From Cadophora sp. MPI-SDFR-AT-0126 (taxonomy: Eukaryota > Ascomycota > Leotiomycetes > Helotiales > Ploettnerulaceae): 64,000 bases of DNA. The DNA lies in contig JAGMVK010000003.1 of assembly GCA_020747065.1 (NCBI GenBank), positions 2,666,001 to 2,730,000 of the forward strand, in the 5' to 3' direction. This document shows, in pieces, positions 45,107 to 55,253 of this stretch; position 1 is the stretch's first letter, and the number at the start of each line of letters is the position of its first letter. The notes below the pieces were generated by a model that saw only the letters and a program-made list of their open reading frames with translations, ran no database searches and was not told the origin of the DNA. The position numbers and the translations under genes were made by a program.

Positions 45107-46845
45107 ATGACCCCAATATTCTCCATCCTCTCCCTGGCCCTTCTCACTCTCCTATCCTCCTCTCCCTTCAATTACGCAGCCGCCCTCCCGGTCCTCCCAG
45201 TCATCCCACCCCATCCCAGCATCCCATCCTTACCAGATCTAGTTCCAAGAACGCCAAACCTCTCCTCACAACAGCACACCCTCCAAACAAGTAATCCTCT
45301 TGCTCTTGCACAAGATCAAAAGCTCTGCGGCCTCCCTCTCATATGGCTCTACCCCTGCACCTGGACATCCAACCCGTCTATCTCCAGATTGCAGAAATTA
45401 GGTCCTGTCATCTTTGTCAAATATGTTATCGATATCCCGGGGATTTTACTAGACTCCGTCTTGATACCGTTTACGCCACTTGAGCGGCGTGATCGTAAGA
45501 AGGGAAAGAATGAACGACGGCACGCTGCACCTACTAAGAGACAGAACCTGAAAAATTGTCCATTGAGAAAGATGCCGAAGCCGGGTTTCATATGGGTGTG
45601 GTGCCCGAGTATGTGTGTGTGGCAGCCGTTGATATGTTTGGATCTTGGGGCGGGGAAGTCGGGAAGTGTTGGAGCTGGGAATGGTATGATGGGTGTGAAT
45701 GGGACGGCTGGCTCTTTCGGATTGAGAAGGTCTGTGGTGGGGGATGCGATGGATGGCGGTTTACACTCCGATCCCGTCACGGTCACAGGAACAGAAGATG
45801 CTGTCCTATCTACCCGTGCTCTGTCATTCGCTCCTCTTACATCTGCTGCAGCCATGCCGTCGTCGTCAATACGAGAGCTTGGTGCTTGGGAAGGGCACGC
45901 CGTCAAGCGGGAAGCAGAACGGAAGTCCATTTCTAAACAGCGGGATGGTGTAGACGAGCCCGATATTGCCTCACTTAAACACGAAAATTGCATGTACGGT
46001 CGTGATTTGAAATATCACCAGTCCAGCTCCAGCAGACTCGCCGTACCGAGTCTGTTTCGTCTACCTAGACTGGTTCTCACGTTCCTTGGGCAAATCCCAC
46101 GAGCTCTGTCTGATGCAGCTCTGAGCCACGACTTAACGAATACCAAGGCAGAGAAGAGAGATCTCGTGTGCAAAGGAGGTGGCAATGAACCATTCCATAA
46201 CTGTCAAGAGAGTGGCAGCTCGTCGCTGCGAGTTCCTCGAGTCTTCACACTTCCGGCGATGTTCTCTAAAGCCGTTAAAGCAATTCCACTTTCCCACCCT
46301 GTCTTAGCAGCCAGAACTGCATCCGCGACTTCATATAACATCATCGCTAAGCTTCAAGCTTACACTAAGTTGTTCAAAAGAGGCAATGAGAACCTGGAAA
46401 GGCGCAAGAAATGTAGCGATAACGAGCGCCAGCACCCTGGTTGCGAAGTCTTTTTCCCTCGTCGTCTACCTCTCTCTCTCCACCACGCATTTTCAGACTA
46501 CCCTTCTTCATTTATTCCTTCCTCCCTGCCTTCACAAACGCTGTCCCGCTTCCTCTACCAGGAGCAATCACCAATTCAATCGCGGACCCGAATTTTGATC
46601 TAGTGCGCAAGTCCGTTGGTGAGATTATCGATGGTGTTGGAGAATGGATGGGAAGACGGCAAGGTGGGAATCCGGCTGAGGCGCCTTGTGGGGAACGGGA
46701 TCTGTATGGAGGCAATCATATTAGATGCGGTATGACTGCAAGGGCGTTCCTCAACAGTGCAGGGAGTAGAGCTGGAGCCAGTAGGGTGGGGATGTCTGGG
46801 TTGGGAATTTTGGGCGTGGCGGTTGTGTTTGCGAGTTTTATGTAG
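45107..46845 (+). CDS. Secreted protein with Kex2-like sites and cysteine-pair segments; possible GPI-type tail
   Basis: The start at 45107 gives a clear signal peptide (MTPIFSILSLALLTLL, then AAALP). The product has many dibasic sites that a kexin protease could cut (ERR, TKR, LRR, VKREAE, EKR, FKR, ERR), and between them short segments with spaced cysteines: CGLPLIWLYPC, CKGGGNEPFHNC and CSDNERQHPGC. Unspliced, the frame stops at 46603 (about 498 aa). A second frame, open to 46845, continues with another dibasic site, CGERDLYGGNHIRC and a C-terminal hydrophobic run like a GPI signal. Splicing 46440-46561 (GTTGCG..CAG) joins the two in phase, but the donor is weak. I do not recognise the family. 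It may be a precursor of secreted peptides or a surface protein. Confidence 0.6.
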
Positions 46846-47261
46846 ATTATGCGTGTTCAATCCAAAGTGGACGAGAGGCTTGACGCTCTGTTGACTATTA
46901 TTGGAACGTGGAGAAGTGGGTGATGACAGACATCTGTAGAAATGTGAGACACCGAGGAGCGATGTGCGACGGGCTCTTCTGGGTAAGATGCTTAGATGCC
47001 TGATGTTGCTTCATATCTAGAGAGCGTGGCCTGAATACAAGTAATTGCATTTGATTTCAAATGTCTTATTTGTTGCTTGGAGACATTGTTGACTTTCACA
47101 ACCCAAAAGAAGATATCCAAGCGAAGACAACAAGGGAGACCTCGACCATGTGACATTAGCTTTCTCGTGTACTTGTACCGTTTACCCCTCTGTATACCCA
47201 TAGTCCTTTGCATAGCTGAAATTTAACCCAATAGCGAACTACAAATCCCCAACCGATCTCC
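46846..47261. other. Short convergent intergenic region
   Basis: 0.4 kb between two gene 3' ends. No feature seen. Confidence 0.4.
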
Positions 47262-48053
47262 TCAAGACTTCGCATCCTTCGGCAACCTCAGCATATAATA
47301 ATACCTATAAATCCCCCACCCCATATCACCACTTTTCGCATACTCCGCCCAATCCTTCAAATCCACCTCCATAACCCCAATCTCCTTCCACCCAACATGC
47401 GCATACAACGGATGTCCCACCGGCGAAGCAATCAAGAAACACGGCACGCCCTCCCGATCAGCAAACTCGTGACCCCACTCCAACAACGCCGTGCCTATTC
47501 CTCTGCGCTGATACTTCGGGTCCGTCATGAGCAGTGAGAGGTGCAGGTATTTGGTTCGAGTGACCCACGCATCTTCGAACGCTTTGAAGGACTTGGAGAT
47601 GTGTTTTTGAAGGGGCGAGCCGGGACCATCGGCTGAGGGGGATACCTGGGAATTGTTGCTTTCCAAGAGAGGTGGGAAGAGGAATGGTTTCGCTCTCTCG
47701 TTTCCATTCCCAATACCATTTAAATTTTGACCATAAAGTCCAGGAGTAATCCCCAGACCATTCTTCTCCTTCTCCAATCCCCATCCCCTCAACCACCAAA
47801 ACGCCAAGGCAGTGATCTCCCCGCACTCCCTGTCAACTGCCTTCATCAGCCTCAATTCCGGACCATCGAACTGCTCTTCCAGAATTTCTATGAGCCATTT
47901 CCTGACGAGAGATAGATTGATGCTGTCGACAGTAAGAATCAGGTCGTGTGCTTCAGCCAAAACGTAAATCTCAACTAATCTGGGGATGTCGTTTCTTTCT
48001 GCGGGGAGGATGAGGGGTGCGGGGTAAGTGCGGTGGTTGGATTTGGAACGCAT
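47262..48053 (-). CDS. GNAT-family N-acetyltransferase
   Basis: This single-exon gene encodes 263 aa. The acetyl-CoA binding motif A reads DPKYQRRGIGTALLEWG (about residues 180-196), preceded by a strand with YLHLSLLMT. The motif is followed by ASPVGHPLYAHVGWKEIG, the usual motif B segment of fungal GNAT proteins. The N-terminal part contains ILPAERNDIPRLVEIY, the standard first helix. A low-complexity Asn/Gly/Ser loop (about residues 105-160) is inserted. The substrate cannot be inferred; many such genes act on small molecules. Confidence 0.9.
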   Translation of the reverse strand: MRSKSNHRTYPAPLILPAERNDIPRLVEIYVLAEAHDLILTVDSINLSLVRKWLIEILEEQFDGPELRLMKAVDRECGEITALAFWWLRGWGLEKEKNGLGITPGLYGQNLNGIGNGNERAKPFLFPPLLESNNSQVSPSADGPGSPLQKHISKSFKAFEDAWVTRTKYLHLSLLMTDPKYQRRGIGTALLEWGHEFADREGVPCFLIASPVGHPLYAHVGWKEIGVMEVDLKDWAEYAKSGDMGWGIYRYYYMLRLPKDAKS

Positions 48054-48799
48054 TTCGTTTTGTTTGGTGGTTGAGATCGGTTGAGATTGGTTGATGGTTA
48101 AATAGATATTGATGGGAATAATTTAGATGTCTGAAAAGATGTGTGTTTGTGGATAATAATGGAGATGTCGCTACACGAACTTAAAAGACGGTGAAGTTCA
48201 TGACGTTCTGAAGAACAGGGATGTTGATAACTGTGCCGCTGTCAGACTTGAGCCAATAAGGTTGTTAATGTAGCTGGCGGGTAAGTCGGATTAGGAAGCT
48301 GCATGGAGTTTTTGATGCATTCTGAGGATCTTGAGATCTTGGGAGCTCTTTTCTGGAGACTCAATTCAAGGCGTTCGGGTCATCTACCCTCCGTAAGGGC
48401 ACCCTCTAAAGTCTCCTACTCCTACCGATGCACCACTGTTGGGCGATGTGATGAAAGGACTTGTGGTTCATTCGAGCAGGATAGTAGAATAAGACGATAT
48501 AGTGTTTCGCTTTCTACGAAAGACCAAAAACATTCCATCAGCCTGGCTTGCTTGTCTGCGAGATGTACTAGCGAGTTCTCGCCTGGAATTTTGGCGAACA
48601 GTGCCCTAGATATTGACATTTCGCACCACCATTTGATGACAGAAGCCTGGAAGCCTTAGTCTCAGAAGCATTGGATCAAAGCACAACATCACAGGTATCA
48701 TTGTTAACATGGATAGTTTCCAAATCTCTGGCATGGAAGCAACGGCTTTGGATATCATTCTGCCTCAACTGTAAATTCACTGTGCGATGCTTGTTAATA
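48054..48799. other. Intergenic region between GNAT and hemerythrin-like genes
   Basis: 0.75 kb. An open frame at 48303-48659 on the plus strand has no domain and is not called. It includes the GNAT promoter. Confidence 0.4.
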
Positions 48800-49603
48800 T
48801 CACTTCGTCTTTCCAGTGAAGGTGAGTGGCCGTTTCTCTCCCCAAGTCGAGCAAGGCGAGAACCGCCATACCCCTCTATACTTCCTCTCAAACCAATAAT
48901 GAACCAAGGACATGACTGGACCTGGAAGCCCAGGCCACACGCATCTACCCTCATAGCCAACATCGCAGGTACCAAGGACCATTGGGTACAGAACCGACTA
49001 TATTCGTCAACATCACTTCATCATATTTGAGAAGCGGCTTACCTTTTCACCTGCTCTCAGCTTGAGATCAAACTCCTCATACAACTTCTTCATCACAGCA
49101 TAATCGTAAGCTTTCAGCTCCAACAGAGTCTCAATCTCATCCGTCAAATGCTTCGTCAAGATTTCCCCAAACGAATCTACAATCGTCCTCAACTTCAGCC
49201 CGTCATACTCCTCAGGACTCGTCTCCGTTGCGAACTTGCTGAACGCTTCCAAGCCAGGCATAAAAGCATGATGCTGCGCGACATTCGTTTCCATGAGTCC
49301 CTTGACGCCTGTAAGTCTCTCGACTTCAGGGAAGTAGAACTCCTCTTCCGCATCGTGATGTTCGTGGATCCAGCCGCACCAGAACTCGGTGTACTTGAGC
49401 AGGTCTTTGATGTCTTCGGGCTTGGTGACGTGGATGCTTTGTTGGTAGATGGAGTTCAATCCGCGTAGCATCCCATTATGTGCGCATGTCATTTCGCGGG
49501 CTATCCAGACTGGAACGGGCAGTTTGCTCACTTCTTGACCTCGTCCTGGTGTGGGAATGAGATGAAAGGGAGAATCAGCCCAGGGAGCGTCTGGATTGGC
49601 CAT
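48800..49603 (-). CDS. Hemerythrin-like domain protein
   Basis: Two exons (49043-49603 and 48800-48997, 45 bp intron) give 252 aa. The His-rich four-helix pattern is clear: AHNGMLRGLNSIY, WIHEHHDAEEEFYFPEV, NVAQHHAFMPGLEAF and LTKHLTDEIETLLEL supply the metal ligands expected for a diiron hemerythrin-like site. The second exon reads PMVLGTCDVGYEG and YWFERKYRGVWRFSPC, a C-terminal segment shared by fungal members. Without it the gene would end in intron sequence, so the short form should not be used. A role in iron, oxygen or redox handling is likely; the real ligand is unknown. Confidence 0.92.
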
Positions 49604-50329
49604 GTTTACTTCGTTTGCTCTTGTCTCCTTTTAGTCGCTTCGAGTCCTGGCAAGAAGTGGTGACTCTTGGAATGTAAAACCGGAAAGTTTTCTGAGTCTT
49701 TCTATCCCACCGTCAGCTCTAACCTTGAAACACTTCCATCTTATATATTACTCCCCTGGGCTTAATTCACGTCTTCCAAGATCAGAAATTCTTACTCAGC
49801 TTCCCCATTCGTTGAGGTTTTCAGCCACCAATAACTGATGTAAGCAGAGAGCGTTTTCTGAAAGCGGCCGACCTGCACAACAGAACCGTTCGCCTAACCT
49901 AAATCTGACTGCATGCTTGAAATACTTCGCTCATGATTGGGCATTGTCTTCAGCTCACAAGGATTTGCAGGGCTGCGCTTTGGCGACTTGCAGGATCTCG
50001 ATGTGAAGGGAGCTTGGAACTCGGCTTCGGCCGACTTCATTAGTGCGAAAACCCTGCATATCGCTCCGTTCAGGTCTACTATCCTTGATGTTTATTTTGG
50101 GGTAGGATTAGAAGCTTTTGGAACGATTAGTTATCTCATTTTGGGTAGCAGGAAATCATTGCGTTAATTTGGGCGGCGTTTGATGAACCATTTGACGCTC
50201 AGTGCGAAGTAGAACAGATGGTGGTATCCACTGTCAGTGAATTTCCTCTTTTCTCATTATTCATAAGGCATGTCTCATAACTCCCAACACCAAAACCCCC
50301 CCATTTTCACCAATGTACAAATGCTATCA
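49604..50329. other. Intergenic region, hemerythrin promoter side
   Basis: 0.7 kb between the hemerythrin start and the 3' end of the CFEM receptor gene. An ORF at 49937-50167 has no domain and is not called. Confidence 0.4.
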
Positions 50330-52574
50330 TTACACCTCCTCCCTACTCTCCGCCAAACTCGACCCATCACTCCTCGGTCCAAAAGCACTAATCCTAAACC
50401 TACTTATCCTCACCGAACTAATCCTCCAAGCTCTCCTCTCCGTCCCACCATGCCAACTCCAACTCCTCCAACTCCTGCCAGCGCTGCCCGTTTCATTACT
50501 CCCAGCATCCCCGTCACTCCCCTCTTCATAGCTCCCCGCTTGCCCAGTCTGGCTACCGTTATCGTCCAGAAAGAGAGGAACTTCCCTCACTTCGGTCATA
50601 CTCTGCACGCGTCCGACCGCCTCGCTAGGTCTCCCACGATCTGCCTGATCGGGTACTGTGGCCATGCTCATGAGTCTCTCCTCAGCTCGACTCCCAGTCG
50701 CACTTCGCGGGATGCTGGAATCGTATGTAGCTTCGCTGAGATGCCTGATGCGCTTAACTTTATCCATCCAAGGATCACGATCACGATCGATGGATATCCG
50801 CGTCTCATCATCAGCCAAGGTTGCCAGCGCTCTCCGAGGTGTTCTCGGCATTTCACTTTCTGTCGTTGGGAGATCCCGCCTCTCTTCAGCTTCGTAGTTG
50901 ACCTCTCTCCAGCCTTTTCTCTCGTTTTCGTCTACGATGCCTTCTCTAGCTGCGCTCCCGCCCACGAAATCGCTGACTTGACTGCTTTCCTTGCTGGATT
51001 TTCCGAAAGTGCCGAAGGTTTTAAATGTCAGTCGACTGCCGAGCCAGGTCCGCTTGTTTTCGCTTTGTACGCTGTTGATTAGATCGCGGTCTGCACTTGG
51101 TGGTTCTGGTGAGAGATTACCAACGACGAAGCCTATACCAGAATTCGAACCAAAGTATCGAGGGACGTGGTGGTTGAGGATTGGCTTTATTGATGGAAGG
51201 CAGACGCAGATTGTGGCAACTGTCAGTTCGGCCTCGGACCAGGCGAGAAGATGTATTGTGTCCCCTGCAGATGGACATAGGTTAATTACGACGTCGGAAT
51301 AGCAGGAAGAGGGATGTGTAGCGTTTACTCACAAGATTGGTCAAGGGTATCACGGTAGTAAATGACGGGCTTGACGCGGACAATACTGATGACGCAGGCA
51401 CTGTTACCGTCAGCGACTGTCAAGTATTCATAGCCGGACGGTGACATACATAATTCCTACGCTGAACATGGAGATCAAACTGATCTTCTTACCCTTTCCA
51501 ACATTCAATTTGCTCAAACAGGGAATGGGCAAAAGAAGAATTGCGAGGTCTTCGACTATGGAGAATATCGCACCGGGGAAGATGATTGTCTCGAGCTGTA
51601 TGCAATGACCTTCCAGGCGAGCATTCCATAGCAATGCGACGGGCCTGCACTGGAAGAGAATTGGAAAGAAGAAACCCACACCGTGGAGCAATGTAAAGGC
51701 AATTAGAATCCATGTGACGACTTGGATCCAGGGGACGGGAAAGACGCGGAGGTAGAAGAGGAGAATGGAGACCTTGAGAAGGACTTGTACGATAATGTAG
51801 AAAAGCTTCATGACGTAGAAGACCTGAGAAGCGCGAGGTTAGTACAGGCAGGTTTCAAGCATTCTGAAAGACATACTTTAGCGATTTGGACAAGGTTTCC
51901 AGGATCGTCGACGTCCCAAGCGTGAAGCCCCAAGCCAATTGTTGAATCTTGATTGTCATCAGCCAGATGGTATAAGACTGTGTGTGTTGCACTCCTTACC
52001 CCATATCATCACCACCGCAATCATGATCATGAAACAAGCAGCAACAGCTGTATTCCCATCGTCCCACCAGAACCTCTTTACGATCACCGCCCTGGAGTAA
52101 CATCGAAGCAGAACAAAAACTGCCGCGAGAAGAGCCATGATGATGGTAAGATTCCGCATATATGCTGCTTTCGAGGGTGTAGGAAAGTCCTGGCAGAGTT
52201 TCCGTTGAAACGGCCATGCAACTGAGATATATTAGTCCTCGCCATAGATTCTGTATGTCTGACTTACTCGCTTCATCAACGGCACTGCAGGTTGTTTGTA
52301 CACATGCTGAAATTCTCCTCATAGAGGGAACATTCGGACATAAAGCTGCGCTGACTTCTGCAAGGGAGCCATTGCTGTGCCCCAGGCTGTCGACTACAGG
52401 AAATGTACATGTGGCCTGCAATATGGTTAAAAATCTCGACTAGAGAGATGAGATCCTTGAGGCTCTTACTGCACAGTCTGGATATTCTGCCAGGTACTGC
52501 CCAAGGGGTGTGGACTGCTGTGCAAGGGCCACTGCACAGATTTGCAGGGCGAATACCAGTGTCAAGGTTCTCAT
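50330..52574 (-). CDS. CFEM-like / Pth11-like seven-helix receptor
   Basis: Multi-exon gene of about 600 aa. The start at 52574 gives the signal peptide MRTLTLVFALQICAVALA. A Cys-rich extracellular segment follows (cysteines in PDC, ATCTF, ALCPN, ISACVQTTC). It has fewer cysteines than a standard eight-Cys CFEM domain, so the call is CFEM-like. Then comes the Pth11-type membrane domain: MRNLTIIMALLAAVFVLLRCYSR, WWDDGN, VMKLFYIIVQVLLKVSILLFYLR, FQCRPVALLWN and IFPGAIFSIVEDLAILLLPIP, followed by VATICVCLPSIKPIL. The cytosolic tail is long and charged (50330-51010) with Arg/Ser/Glu repeats. Pth11 of Magnaporthe senses surface cues; the ligand here is unknown. Confidence 0.88.
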
Positions 52575-55253
52575 GATGCAGGCATTTCACGGGCCATGAG
52601 AGAGAAGAAATACAAGGGAATCATCGGAGCAGGTACCTGAATATGAATGGAAGCATTGGAGAGTGCGAAAAGTACAAGCCGTGTGCATGGACATGATAGA
52701 CTGGTGGCTGGTTCTAATAGGCCAGTCCGGCCGTTCATAGTGCGCAAGCAGAAACTGGACCAAGGTCAACAGCTCCAAACACTACTGCAACGCCAGAACA
52801 ATCAGACCGCGCTTGAATGTTCGCATGGTGGGGTGTTCGCAGCAAACTAGTGAGATGAAGCGACGAGCCAATGGCTCAATTGGTGCCTTGGATGGCTTGC
52901 ATAGTCGCCCATAACTTGGGCAAGCTACATGCCGTCTGCAGAACCTTTACTGCACATGCCAGGTACGCAGAGGACAGAGCTTATAGCTGGAGCCTCCCCG
53001 ATTCTGAGGAGTGCAATGTTCTGTGCGGCTGGTGATAAGTACCGGTCCTTGTTGAACGTGGCTGTCGATCAATTAGACCCCAGGGCAGTACGAGTAGAGA
53101 TGGAAGAGCGTGGCAGAAGACTAAATGTCTGAGGGGGCAATAATAGAAACTGAATTTTTTTCAATGGATTTGCCATACGATGGTGTTCTATTCCACCTAC
53201 GCTTTGACATCTTGTCATCGCTCGTCGTCTGCCTTTCTCGAATGGGAAGAAAGTCCCGATTCGCGAATTGAAAGCCAGCCTCATGGTATGCCTGAACCTG
53301 CACTCTGTTAGAGCCTGTCCGTGCGGCAAGACCAACTTGACGATGGGCGAGTTCTGGCCTGAGCTAGAGACTTTTGGCGCCAGTCCGTCGATGTTAGGGC
53401 TGCCCAGCCATACCACAACAAGATCTGGGCTTTCAGATCTCAAACCTCTAGGCAGCTCCAGGGCTCATAAACTACCTCCGTATGCTTCGAATTATTGTCT
53501 CAATGGTGGCTGTACAATCGACGCGACCCAATAGAGTCTGACGACTAAATCAATGCTGATGGCCCGCTGCAGAAGATCAGTGGGGGATCTCCGTGAGCCT
53601 ATGTACGTAGTTTCGGCACCCACGGATGTGCAGCTAAAAGGTAAGTACGAGATCGCCCAAACAGGTGGCCTGTGCTAGAATGACCTTCTTGCGACGTTGA
53701 GCATGCACCGATCGATATGTTGGGCAATTGAGGTACTTAGGGGACTAGGAATTTCCGTACGCCGAGAGAATAGCCAGTCCGGATATCTTACCGAAAGATT
53801 CAAGATCAACAAAGAATCCAACCACCCTCGTCATGCTAAAATCTGCCGAGAAAATCCCGTCTGGAGGGGTAACCAGAAAGCAAATCAGTCTTGTGCGAGT
53901 CAACAACGACCCGGACGACTTTTCAGCGGATCTGTGTGATTATCAGAAGTCAAGTTGAGCAAGCTTGACATGGATCTCGATCCATTACCCCTGAATGCGC
54001 ACCCTTCTCCGCATACACGGAGAAATTCCCCGCGGCGGGTAGAGTGGAGGGTTGTGGGATCCAATGTTGGTCCGTGGACGGCTTTGAGAATTGTTGAAGG
54101 CTTCCCGCTTGCCCTTTGCCGTCTGGTTATCCGGTCAAAGCTCAGAGGAATGGGCGATCGCACAACCGAAAGATACCCTTGGAGACGACTATGCTATTGT
54201 GGCGAGACGGTACAAGACTGGCCAGTAAGTCGAGAGGAGAAGACAATTGGAAATGTCAACCCTCCTGCTGATCGGTTGAAGCAACCATGAGCTTCAAGCT
54301 CCACCAGCCCAGACCAAACACACCACATAAAAGCCACTTACACGCAAGCTGGTAAAGAATCATAGCAAAGATCTGACCAGGCACCAGACCGTATTGTGCT
54401 GCTGTGAGCCTTCACAACCATGCGGAAGTAGAAGCTGCGAGATTGCCAGAGAGGGCGAGGTTTGTAAACAGGAAAAGACCGTCGATGGGAAGGTGGAAAT
54501 CTAGTCGCATGAGCCCTGCGCTTTCTGAATGACAATTCTTGAAGGAGATCGTCAAGATTGTTAATGATAGAGATAGAGACGTCAGACTAGAACCGAGGGA
54601 GTGTTAGGTTCAATACGATTGTACTCTTTGGCCTGCATGATAGTAAGACAAAAAAAAGGCGAGGTAGACCATAGCATATACGTTAACGTGCGTCAGCTGA
54701 TTGTGCCAGAGGAAGTGTGTGAGGGACATGTTTTCAACTAGAGCGAATCTGAAACTAGGCGGCTATGATTTGACTTGCAATAAGTAGTAATAGTCCTATG
54801 AGAAGCGACTTACGAAAAGATCTGGAGCAAAGGGAGTAGTTTCGGCGTTACTTACTGATAAAGATGAAGTGAGGATGAGTTGGAGTTTTGAGGCTTGAGC
54901 TCGTGTCATGTCGGAACTCGCACATGCATGTACATGTAAATCAGGAAGAAGGGTAAGACTCGATCGTAATGCTTTGAGAGTAGTGCTGCTTGGTCATCTT
55001 GTGAATGTTGTCTGAGGTTCTCATAGACATGGAAGAGAAGATGAGCTCGAGCCTGGGTTGATTTCAGGGCAGCACTCAGAAGTCGCTAAAGATAGGCGAA
55101 CGCGCTATGACCCCAGGCTCTCAGCCCCTGAAATGCTGACTAACCTCCACTCTACGCGTCACTTGATGTCAGCCAGTCGCGTTCGCGTCTTCAGACCAAA
55201 AGGGCGGAGAGAGAGGAAAGCAAAGCAGAAATTCGGGAATTGCAATCAAAACA
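52575..55253. other. Gene-poor region of 2.7 kb
   Basis: No intact gene is recognised. Many short ORFs occur on both strands without domains. A minus-strand stretch near 54300-54750 looks like degraded membrane-protein coding sequence (listed separately). I see no terminal repeats or transposase fragments, and base composition is not strongly AT-rich, so repeat-induced mutation is not obvious. Confidence 0.5.
54300..54510 (-). pseudogene. Possible decayed membrane-protein fragment
   Basis: Read on the minus strand, 54510 down to about 54340 gives two hydrophobic segments, DGLFLFTNLALSGNLAAS and YGLVPGQIFAMILYQLA, in the same frame but separated by an in-frame TGA. No intron of plausible length removes the stop (the only candidate is 17 bp). 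The fragment continues into a GTAAGT at about 54340. I do not recognise the family. It could also be chance. Confidence 0.25.

Noticed and set aside
49013..49042. Hemerythrin gene ending at 49013 as a single exon
   Set aside because: The end of that frame is intron sequence after GTAAGC; the second exon at 48800-48997 restores a conserved C-terminus.
54403..54419. Possible 17 bp intron removing the in-frame TGA
   Set aside because: Far below the minimum size of fungal introns and without a branch site; the stop is more likely real.
52575..55253. Transposon or RIP-affected repeat
   Set aside because: No terminal repeats, transposase or reverse-transcriptase motifs were seen, and the base composition is not strongly AT-rich.
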